A DNA stretch of 64,000 nucleotides from Caldilineaceae bacterium (GTDB lineage Bacteria; Chloroflexota; Anaerolineae; Caldilineales; Caldilineaceae), in the NCBI GenBank assembly GCA_020846635.1, contig JADLDO010000007.1, positions 1 to 64,000 on the forward strand, given 5' to 3'. This document shows, piece by piece, positions 1 through 8,132 of this stretch (position 1 is the stretch's first letter; every line of letters starts with the position of its first letter). Made by a program: the position numbers and the translations under genes. The notes beneath the pieces are model-generated. The model searched no databases. It was not told the origin of the DNA and saw only the letters and a list, made by a program, of their open reading frames with translations.

Positions 1-227
1 GGCAACTTAATAGCTGGGCTGATTGCCTACACCTGGCGACCCCTCAAGCCATCGTTGGGCATCCGGCCTGATAACCACCTCGTGCCTGTCGCTATCCTTT
101 AGTTCTCTTACATCGAACTGACGTTAATACAAGTTTCGCCAATAAAAAAAGAGGTTTGACCCGCAGGCCAATCCTCTTCCTTTGCCATTCGCAATCCCTA
201 GATGTAGCCCTAGGGGTTGAAGTGGTC

Positions 228-440
228 TTAGATCTTGCGCACGTGAGCGGCGGCTGGACCCTTAGGACCGTTCTCCAGAGTGAACTCGACGCGGTCGCCT
301 TCACTCAAAGTACGGAAGCCCTGGCTCTCAATCGCGGAGTGGTGGACGAACACATCCTTGCCACCTTCCACGGAGAGGAAGCCAAAACCCTTCTGGTCGC
401 TGAACCACTTCACTGTGCCAGTGAGACGCTGCTGACTCAT
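228..440 (-). CDS. csp: Cold shock protein, CspA family
   Basis: 70-aa ORF with [15 protein letters not shown] and [12 protein letters not shown] motifs. Confidence 0.97.
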   Translation of the reverse strand: MSQQRLTGTVKWFSDQKGFGFLSVEGGKDVFVHHSAIESQGFRTLSEGDRVEFTLENGPKGPAAAHVRKI

Positions 441-518
441 TGTTGGAAACTCCTTGTTTCTACTTACTACAGATACAGATGTTTGCTACAAAACGTCGTC
501 GTTCCCACAATGAAGCAA

Positions 519-557
519 AAACGCCGTTCAGACCTGAAGGGGTCGAACGGCGTTTTA
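519..557 (-). terminator. Intrinsic terminator-like hairpin upstream of csp
   Basis: AAACGCCGTTC...GAACGGCGTTT inverted repeat with T-run on the minus strand. Confidence 0.7.
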
Positions 558-770
558 CTCACCTTGATCAGAACCTTCAACATCTTGTAGAGATATTCTA
601 CTGCAACATTTGATACATGTCAAATTCGGAAATTGCAAAACTTAACAAGTGTGAGGAAATTCTGACAATCTTTGCTCAGGTGGGTTGGCATCTCTCACCA
701 GCAGCCGCACGTATCACTCTGTTTCTTTCGCATTTTGACAGCGATGTGCGCCGCACGACTTCATGCGGCA

Positions 771-1334
771 TCATCTGGCGACGCGACTGGCATCTGGTGC
801 TTTCCAGCCACTTTCACGCCATGTGTCAGCTTGCCGGCGGATGTCTACCAAGCCTGGCCGCTGCATCATCTGGGTAACAGCACTAGCGCTTGCATCAGGC
901 ACCTGTACGATCACAAGTATGTGGCCGCGCCGCAGCCCCTCGGAGTAGATGTGGGCTTCTTCGTCAGGAATACCTAGATCCACCAGCGCACCGACGATGC
1001 CACCGGTCACTGCGCCAATACCGGCGCCTGTGAGTAGAGCTAGCAGCGGCCCCGCAGCGATGACCGGCCCCACACCTGGGATGACAAGCGCGCCGAGGCT
1101 TACTAGCAGCCCGCCAAGACCACCAATGGCCGCGCCGAGGCCTGCGCCCGCGGCGACGTCGCCGCCATCTGACTCGACATACCGGTCATCCACATAGGCA
1201 GCATACTCGTTATTCGGATCATGAGCAACGACACTAATATCATTGCGACTATAGCCGGCACTGATCAGATCGTTTGCCACAGCGTAAGCTGTCTGGATAT
1301 TGTCGTATGTACCTACTACGGTCTTCATCATCAA
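771..1334 (-). CDS. General stress protein, YflT/17M-like domain with glycine-rich hydrophobic centre
   Basis: MKTVVGTYDNIQTAYAVANDLISAGYSRNDISVVAHD N-terminus typical of heat-induced stress protein YflT-like domains; Gly/Ala-rich membrane-like middle. Confidence 0.75.
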   Translation of the reverse strand: MMMKTVVGTYDNIQTAYAVANDLISAGYSRNDISVVAHDPNNEYAAYVDDRYVESDGGDVAAGAGLGAAIGGLGGLLVSLGALVIPGVGPVIAAGPLLALLTGAGIGAVTGGIVGALVDLGIPDEEAHIYSEGLRRGHILVIVQVPDASASAVTQMMQRPGLVDIRRQADTWRESGWKAPDASRVAR

Positions 1335-1393
1335 TTCCTTTCCTCATGCCTCTTCTATTCATTTGCCTGTTCACAATGTAAGATAGCGCGTAG

Positions 1394-1421
1394 AGGAGCC
1401 GGGCGTCATTGCCTGGCTCCT
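1394..1421. terminator. Hairpin between small membrane protein and stress protein genes
   Basis: AGGAGCCGGGC-gtcatt-GCCTGGCTCCT near-perfect inverted repeat. Confidence 0.4.
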
Positions 1422-1455
1422 ATATCATGTACGCACTTTTTCCGCGGCAAATCTC

Positions 1456-1740
1456 CTAGAAGATCAGTTGCAGCAGGAAATAGACGAGTATGATCAATAC
1501 CACGGCAGCAATGATCCAGGTAAGCATCGAGCCGCTTGACCGAGTCTCGATGGGCGCGCGATCTTCCATCATGGATGCTGATGGACGTAGGGATGGATCG
1601 GTCTTTGCATCTACATCATTATCAAAGACCTCGACGCCACCGACACCTGCCGCACCCATCGTTGTGTTGGGTGTTTCGTTTACTCGCGTCTGACCATCTG
1701 GACGACTGGTTGTTCGTGTACCTTGCACATTTGTAGCCAT
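1456..1740 (-). CDS. Small single-pass membrane protein
   Basis: 94-aa ORF with C-terminal hydrophobic helix MLTWIIAAVVLIILVYFLLQLIF. Confidence 0.6.
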   Translation of the reverse strand: MATNVQGTRTTSRPDGQTRVNETPNTTMGAAGVGGVEVFDNDVDAKTDPSLRPSASMMEDRAPIETRSSGSMLTWIIAAVVLIILVYFLLQLIF

Positions 1741-2126
1741 TCTTCACTCCTTCTTCAGATAGACTATTCTGTCCATCAACCTCTCTATGTTCAGTTTCTG
1801 GCTGTCGTCAAACTTCCATGCTCTCATGAATGGGGGTGATTTCAGCATACCTTGATTGGGCGGGTAGAAACAGGGATAAGGGTATAGAAGCTCTATATAG
1901 GGCGTGGTACATCTCAGGATCGTCAGCGGCTGCACATTAAAGATGCAGGCTGTGTAAGAGAAACCGGACAGTAGTCGTCGCTGGGTGCTTGATCTCTACT
2001 GCGGGTCGCGCTATGCTATTCGGCGATTCTGCGGAAAATTCCTAGTAGATCCGAAGTAATCGTAACTACTTGATGACACGTTGAGTTTGGCTAACGATGG
2101 GACTAAGATTGGGGGCAGGAGCCGCT

Positions 2127-2651
2127 ATGAATGTCGAAGAACTGCGCGCTCGACAAGCGCCACTCAAAGAACAGTATCGCCAGGAGCCGGAGACGGCATT
2201 GATTACGCTCAAGGCACAAGGGCAGATTGGCGCAGGGGTCACTTGTCGTATTGAAACAGGCAGAACATTGGTCGAGGCAGGGCTGCATCCGGCAACGGGC
2301 GGCGATGGGCTTTCGCTCTGTTCGGGTGATCTGCTGCTGGAGGCGTTGGTGGCTTGTGCCGGGGTGACGCTGAATGCAGTGGCAACAGCCATTGAGGTGG
2401 AACTGCGTAGTGGCACAGTGCGCGCTGAGGGCGACCTGGACTTCCGCGGCACACTGGGCATTGACCGGGAAGTGCCCGTCGGTTTTCAGCGCATCCGTCT
2501 CCACTTTGACCTGGATACGGATGCACCCGCCGACAAACTCGCCACCCTCATCCGCCTCACTGAGCGCTATTGCGTCGTCTACCAGACGCTTCGCCAAAGC
2601 CCAGAGATCGTTGTGGGCTATGATGTGATCGGGCGGCAGAACGCCCCCTAA
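2127..2651 (+). CDS. OsmC family protein
   Basis: ORF track 2097-2651; internal ATG at 2127 preferred; GGDGLSLCSGDLLLEALVACAGVTLNAVA resembles the OsmC catalytic Cys region. Confidence 0.85.
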   Translation: MNVEELRARQAPLKEQYRQEPETALITLKAQGQIGAGVTCRIETGRTLVEAGLHPATGGDGLSLCSGDLLLEALVACAGVTLNAVATAIEVELRSGTVRAEGDLDFRGTLGIDREVPVGFQRIRLHFDLDTDAPADKLATLIRLTERYCVVYQTLRQSPEIVVGYDVIGRQNAP

Positions 2652-2854
2652 ACAAAGACCACGCAGCCGCGCGCCTCAAGATCGTGAATCCAGGGGGGCG
2701 GTGCAGCCAGTTTATTCCAGCTCAGATCTAGCTTTTTAAGATTCTCTAGCGCGTGTAGGGTTGGGGGGAGATGGCGCAACTGGTTTGCGCGCAAGTCCAG
2801 GAAGCGCAGCGAGCGCAGGTTGCCCAATGATTCCGGCAGCGTTGCATGGATCAT
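2648..2854 (-). CDS. Short leucine-rich-repeat protein
   Basis: 68 aa: LPESLGNLRSLRFLDLRANQLRHLPPTLHALENLKKLDLSWNKL shows LRR periodicity. Confidence 0.6.
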   Translation of the reverse strand: MIHATLPESLGNLRSLRFLDLRANQLRHLPPTLHALENLKKLDLSWNKLAAPPPWIHDLEARGCVVFV

Positions 2855-2874
2855 TGGCTATCCTACGCTCCCCT

Positions 2875-3762
2875 TTAGGCCCGTACAGGCTGAAAAGCAG
2901 TACGTACGAGAGCCGGATCGAAGGCGGGTGTCTCTACATGTTCGGCAGCGTAGAGATAAACCGCCGCTTTGTAAATGCCGGTGAGCGCGGTCTGGATGAC
3001 GGCAAGCAGGGCAATGAGAATAATGACCAGTGCCAGGAGGACAAGCGCTGCTGTGCCTTGTCCTGCACTTGCCAACGCTACGATGCCAAAGATACCACCG
3101 ATCACAAGCAGGATGAAGGGGATGGCAAAGACTACGCCGATCCCGGCGTTGCCGATGATCTGTTCACCCCAGGTCTTCTTGAGGAGCAGCGTGCTCTCCT
3201 TCAACGCCTCTGGTGCGCCGACCGGACGGCTAACGATAATCGGTACGGCAAGAAAGGACGCAAGGTTCCATGCAAATTCGGTCAAGCCTGCCGCTACACT
3301 ACGTGCTATGTTCCGGTTCCGTTGGTTGCCGCGGATGATAGCCGTGAGAACGCCCACCGTCGCAGACAGGATGGCAAAGACGAAGATCGGGCCAACGTGT
3401 TGATTGGCGATGCGGATTCCATCACCAAAGTTCGGATCGCCCCCGCGCAGCCGAATCAGGGCAGCTCCCACCAAACCACTGCTGAAGTAGGTGACGATGA
3501 AACTGGTGACCAGATAAAAGATAAAGAGGATTACAAATCCACCCACAGTGCCGGTGTTATTGCTCTCATTGCTGAGGGCATTAGCTGCTCCTGGGACAAA
3601 GAGGCCTATCCCTGCTAGGATACCGGTGAGAATGAGTACAGCGATGAAGCTGATGGTAGCAGATAGCACCGGGAAGAAAATGAGCTCCTTATCTGCTAAC
3701 AGGATTCTTGCCGACTCTTTTGCCAGTTGCCAACTACGTGCGAAGCTGCCCATCAGATTCAC
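2875..3762 (-). CDS. DUF6159-like integral membrane protein
   Basis: 295 aa, multiple TM helices; N-terminus SFARSWQLAKESARILLADKELIFFPVLS typical of this family. Confidence 0.75.
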   Translation of the reverse strand: MNLMGSFARSWQLAKESARILLADKELIFFPVLSATISFIAVLILTGILAGIGLFVPGAANALSNESNNTGTVGGFVILFIFYLVTSFIVTYFSSGLVGAALIRLRGGDPNFGDGIRIANQHVGPIFVFAILSATVGVLTAIIRGNQRNRNIARSVAAGLTEFAWNLASFLAVPIIVSRPVGAPEALKESTLLLKKTWGEQIIGNAGIGVVFAIPFILLVIGGIFGIVALASAGQGTAALVLLALVIILIALLAVIQTALTGIYKAAVYLYAAEHVETPAFDPALVRTAFQPVRA

Positions 3763-4049
3763 CCCTTCCGCGTGAATACGCTGTAGAAAACTCCGTTTAT
3801 TCCCTTGATAATTCTTGAGTTGCTGCGCGGCGGTGTAGGCTGGCGCAAGGAACGACGTAGTGATACATTCATACTACACAATCTCTATATTCCAAGTCAA
3901 TGCGCCCTCACAGGCTGGTGTTTCCCTCTGCGTCTCAGTGGCTCTGTGCGAGAAAATTTCTGGGTACGAAGCCGCTGCCCGCGGGCCACACCCCATTTTG
4001 AGCAAGGCCGCTTCTGCTGTATGGTACGCTGTTATGATAGGTCTATTGA

Positions 4050-4673
4050 TTGCTGCGTACCATGAGTTACCCAGAGAAAGTCATCTACATGCTTGCCACA
4101 CCCACCCTGGATCAACTGCTTGAGCGTTCCGCCGCGCTGCATCGCCATCTTTGCCCGCGCCAAGTCCTGGGCGTCCGCATGGGCATGTGGGCGGGGGAGT
4201 TGTTGGCGTTGGAGCTGCCACAGCAAAACAAGCGCCTTTTGACGATTGTCGAAACCGATGGCTGTTTTTGCGATGGGGTGGCGGTGGCAGCGAACTGTTG
4301 GGTCGGGCGGCGCACGATGCGCGTGGAGGATTATGGCAAGGTCGCGGCTACATTTGTGGACACGAAAACGGGCGCGGCGTGGCGCATCGCGCCTCATTCC
4401 GATGCACGCAGCCATGCCACTGCCTACGCTCCTGAAGCGACCAACCGCTGGCAAGCGATGCTCCTCGGCTACCAGCGTATGCCCGACGCCGAACTGCTCA
4501 TCGCCCAGCCTGTCGAACTGGTCACGCCCATTGGCGATCTCGTCAGCCGCGCCGGTGTGCGCGCCCACTGCGCCCGCTGTGGCGAGGAGATCATCAATGC
4601 GCGGGAGGTGCAGGTCGATGGCGAGACATTGTGCCGGGCATGTGCGGGTGATGGGTATTATCGGGGACGTTAG
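4050..4673 (+). CDS. FmdE-like protein (formylmethanofuran dehydrogenase subunit E family) with C-terminal zinc ribbon
   Basis: RHLCPRQVLGVRMGMWA, ETDGCFCDGVAVAANCWVG, and CARCGEE...CRAC. Confidence 0.8.
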   Translation: MLRTMSYPEKVIYMLATPTLDQLLERSAALHRHLCPRQVLGVRMGMWAGELLALELPQQNKRLLTIVETDGCFCDGVAVAANCWVGRRTMRVEDYGKVAATFVDTKTGAAWRIAPHSDARSHATAYAPEATNRWQAMLLGYQRMPDAELLIAQPVELVTPIGDLVSRAGVRAHCARCGEEIINAREVQVDGETLCRACAGDGYYRGR

Positions 4674-4870
4674 TCACTTGGGGTGAGAAGTTGAGGTATT
4701 GACAGAGAATGTTGCTGCAATTTGATCGGCGACTGGCTAATGCAAGCGCTGTGCCGTGGGTGCGCTATTTTGGCAATGCTCAGTAAATAACAAATTTTTG
4801 CGCCAACCTTTGCAGCATTTCTGCAAAGGTTGGCGGATTCACGTAGGGATTGTTTGGTCTGGACCGCAGA

Positions 4871-4904
4871 AACCTTCTCGAAAGCCCGAAGCTTTCGGGA
4901 AGGA
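4871..4904 (-). terminator. Intrinsic terminator for the 4914-7925 gene
   Basis: CCTTCTCGAAAGC-ccgaa-GCTTTCGGGAAGG inverted repeat immediately 3' of the stop codon on the minus strand. Confidence 0.7.
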
Positions 4905-4913
4905 GTGTAGCCG

Positions 4914-7900
4914 TTAGTTGAGTGCGGGTGTGATATCGAGCCAGGTGGTGCCGCCATCGGGTGTGCTGAGAAGGGCGTTGTGCTGGATGCAGTCGAAGGG
5001 GGCTGCGTCGGCGGTGCTCTCCTGTTCGGGCTCTTGCTGAGTAGGCTTGGTTCCGCTGCATAGGCCATGTTCGACAAAGACCCAGCCGTTGCCATTGTCG
5101 AGGAAGGTTGTGGCGGTTGCGCCCATCGCGGCTGCTGATTGCTCTACATTAGTAGTCACTGCGGTCAGGGGCGACCCCTCTGCCGGGTTCCAGCTTGCGC
5201 CACCATCCGTGGTGATCTGTGCCTCTGCATCGCTGGTCATAGAGACCGTCCAGCCTGTTGCGGCGTCTGCGAACTGAACGGGGCTGTTGCCGGGAACGGC
5301 GATCTCTTGCCAGGTTGCGCCACCATCCACCGTTTTGAGCAGGGTATGGATGTCAAAGCTGCTGCTGGAGGCAAGCTTGATCTGTAGAGTGCCATTGTTT
5401 GCATCAAAGAAGTTGAGTTCAACGGCCCCCTGGGTCGAGCCTGGCTCAATGGGGTTAAACTCCGTCAAGGGGCGCAGTTGCCAGGTGCGCCCACCATCCT
5501 CTGTCTGGCCCAGGTAGAGCGGGGAACGACCTTGTGCGTCCGGTTGGGCTGCGCCGACGAGCCAGCCGCGGTTCAGGTCGAGGAAGTTGGCGGCGCGCAT
5601 GTCTAGCGCCATCTCGCTGGGCGTGCGGTTGAGCCAGGTTGTGCCGCCATCGTCCGTCCAGAGGAACTGCCCCTGTGCGATCACCCAGCCGCTAGCCCCT
5701 GTCGAGCCTTCTGCCAGCAGTTGCATGTCTGTAATTTGTACAGGCTGCCACGGCTCCTCTGTTTGATCATTTTCCGCGACTTGCACCCGTGGGTTGCGTC
5801 CAGCCACCCGTCCATCAACGATATTGCTGTCAATATACAGCGTGATGCTGCCCCAGCGTTCATTATGATCGCCCGCATACTGCCTGATGCGCTGGTGATT
5901 GCTCCACAGGCTGTTGTCAATACAGGAGACATCCCACACGGTTGCGTCTGGATTGTAGGCTGGATGGATCCACGCGGCGGGCCAAATCTGGTCAACGGTA
6001 TAGGGCGCAGCCAGCACCCAATCGGTCACATAGGAGGCACACGCCGCCCCATAGGCCCCGGCTTGGTTGCCAAGCTCGTGCAGGCGGCTGGCCCATCCCG
6101 CCATAAAGGACTTCACCGTTTCTCGACATTCGGGGTTATTGGGGTAAGGCTCCATGTCATAATAGATGACAGTGCCGCCCAGCTCTTGACTGGTGAGCCC
6201 TAAATTTCTGGCCGCGGTGGCGGCTTCACCCGCCTCGTAACGTCCTTCGGCAAAGGCGACTTCAGGATTGCTGCTCATGGTGTAGAAATTCTGCGTGGTG
6301 CAAGGCGCTTGCGGCCCGACCCAAGTCGGGATCAGGTTCCAGCCTTGACCGCGCACAGTCGAAACCCAACTGGCGTTGAGATGTTCCTGGTTATGCACTC
6401 GACAGCCGCTATTGCTTCCGCCGATGTAGATGCCAAGCTCATAATAGGGGCTGTTCCCCCACCAGGTTTCCGTCTCGCTTGGATGGGGCAGGAAACAGGT
6501 ATCGAAAGCCTGGCGGTTGCTGACCGTGGTGTCGCTGCGCAGCCAGCGGAATTGTGCCAATGCTCCGCCATCGTGTTCGTAATATTCCACGCGGATCGTG
6601 TGCTGGCCCCCGCTCACCTGGCGCGTTGCCAGATTGGGGGTGGCGGATTGGTCTTGCCAGTTGTTGATGATCTGCTCATTGTCCAGCCAGACGCGCATGC
6701 CGTCGTCGGCGACCGTGACAAAGTTGTAGGCCCCGCTGCTAAAATCAAAAGTGCCTGTCCAGCGGATCGAGAAATCGTCATGGCCGATACCACTGCCCGG
6801 CCCGGAAGTGCCCCAGTTATGATTGAGCGGGGGCTGCTCGCAGCGTATGAAGAGAGGGCTGCCGCTCAATTCCTTGTTGTTGAAGTATTCAGCCTTGAAT
6901 CCACCAGGGCAATTGGCCCCCACCTCTTTTTGAACGCGTACCTGATCGACAAAGGCCCCGCGGTCAGTGATCCTGCCATCGCTGGTAAAGCGGAAGGCAA
7001 TCCAGACAGAGGAATCGCCGCGCAAGTTGCCCACGACGGGGACAGCGCCCAGGTCGAGCGTAACCGGCTTCCAACCGAGCGAATTCCCACTGACGCGCAT
7101 ACCATAGAAATCTGTGCCGTTGGGCGATGCGTACCAGCCGAGGAAGTCATAGTGCATTTCGGAGAGATTCCAATAGCTAAAGTTTAGCTGTGCGCTGGAG
7201 GCATCGCTGAGGTCAAAAGGCCCATAGACCATCCAGGTCTGCAAGTTGTTGGGATAGTTGTAGTATTCGGGGTCAAGACCATTCTGACCGCCATTCGCCA
7301 CCCACGCGCTGCGGACACCGTTATAGGACTTGGCATCATCGTCGTCCCAGAAGTATTCGCCGTTGTTCGTGCCGTCACTGTCAATGACGCGCCAATTCCC
7401 TGTGGGGAAGGCCCCCTCGAAATCTTCGTGCAGCAGGGTCACTGTGCTATCGAGTCTCTCTGGGCTTGCTGTGGCGTCTGCCTCTGTCCCCTTGGGGAGA
7501 GTGGGATCGGGTTGGGCCGGATAAAGCTCCTCACCTGGCGGCGGCGCTGGAAGCAGGCTGCCTCCAGCCGCCTGTGGTGCATCCGCCGGTTCAGCTTTAT
7601 TTTGGCTCTGCGCTTCGGTCTGGTTGAGCCGGACGACGTGAACTTCTAACGTCTCAACCTGCGATCTATCACGGGCCAGGGTAGGCAAGTAGAGGCCAAA
7701 GGGCGCGGCAATGGCGGCGGGCGTTGGGCCTGTGTCCGTGTTCATCTCTGTGTAGGGAGCGCGATCGTCCTGGGCAAGAGATACTTGCGCGCCCCGCGCC
7801 AGAGAAGCAGGGACAGGCGCGGCCAAAGCGCCTGCGCCGCTTGTGAGGATGGACAACGCTACAAGCAAGAGGCTGACCAACTTGTGTACCGGCGCTCTTG

Positions 7901-7925
7901 TCGATCTATGGCTGGAAGGGATCAT
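4914..7925 (-). CDS. Secreted multidomain protein: PA14-like + DUF1906/Rv2525c-like glycoside hydrolase-like + YCF48/BNR-like repeats
   Basis: Signal-like N-terminus; GFKAEYFNNKELSGSPLF...ADDGMRVWLDNEQIINNW (PA14); YELGIYIGGSN...GTVIYYDMEPYP (Rv2525c/GH25-like); DGGTTWLNRTP, DGGRTWQLRPL, DGGATWQEIAV, DGGASWNPAEG repeats. Confidence 0.8.
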   Translation of the reverse strand: MIPSSHRSTRAPVHKLVSLLLVALSILTSGAGALAAPVPASLARGAQVSLAQDDRAPYTEMNTDTGPTPAAIAAPFGLYLPTLARDRSQVETLEVHVVRLNQTEAQSQNKAEPADAPQAAGGSLLPAPPPGEELYPAQPDPTLPKGTEADATASPERLDSTVTLLHEDFEGAFPTGNWRVIDSDGTNNGEYFWDDDDAKSYNGVRSAWVANGGQNGLDPEYYNYPNNLQTWMVYGPFDLSDASSAQLNFSYWNLSEMHYDFLGWYASPNGTDFYGMRVSGNSLGWKPVTLDLGAVPVVGNLRGDSSVWIAFRFTSDGRITDRGAFVDQVRVQKEVGANCPGGFKAEYFNNKELSGSPLFIRCEQPPLNHNWGTSGPGSGIGHDDFSIRWTGTFDFSSGAYNFVTVADDGMRVWLDNEQIINNWQDQSATPNLATRQVSGGQHTIRVEYYEHDGGALAQFRWLRSDTTVSNRQAFDTCFLPHPSETETWWGNSPYYELGIYIGGSNSGCRVHNQEHLNASWVSTVRGQGWNLIPTWVGPQAPCTTQNFYTMSSNPEVAFAEGRYEAGEAATAARNLGLTSQELGGTVIYYDMEPYPNNPECRETVKSFMAGWASRLHELGNQAGAYGAACASYVTDWVLAAPYTVDQIWPAAWIHPAYNPDATVWDVSCIDNSLWSNHQRIRQYAGDHNERWGSITLYIDSNIVDGRVAGRNPRVQVAENDQTEEPWQPVQITDMQLLAEGSTGASGWVIAQGQFLWTDDGGTTWLNRTPSEMALDMRAANFLDLNRGWLVGAAQPDAQGRSPLYLGQTEDGGRTWQLRPLTEFNPIEPGSTQGAVELNFFDANNGTLQIKLASSSSFDIHTLLKTVDGGATWQEIAVPGNSPVQFADAATGWTVSMTSDAEAQITTDGGASWNPAEGSPLTAVTTNVEQSAAAMGATATTFLDNGNGWVFVEHGLCSGTKPTQQEPEQESTADAAPFDCIQHNALLSTPDGGTTWLDITPALN

Positions 7926-8132
7926 TTTGGATCAAGCTCCACCTATGGGAATCAATTTCACTCTGTTTCGTTTGTCCAGCTATCTAGACAACCAGGTACC
8001 AATAGGACGTTATCCCGCGTCGAATGTTCCCTGTGGGTATACGTTTCGGGCTTTGAAATCGGTCCACTTTTGAGGATTGTATTCAGTTGGCACTGGCTGG
8101 GAGTTGCCTGATTGGGGAAGGGTTTGGTGCGA

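Noticed and set aside
92-304. 70-aa minus-strand ORF overlapping csp
   Set aside because: Out-of-frame overlap with csp; no domain.
1744-1935. 63-aa minus-strand ORF
   Set aside because: No domain and composition unlike coding neighbours; probable intergenic.
2761-3618. 285-aa plus-strand ORF
   Set aside because: Antisense to DUF6159-like membrane protein; charged low-complexity translation.
6309-7187. 292-aa plus-strand ORF
   Set aside because: Antisense to the PA14-type secreted protein; no domain.
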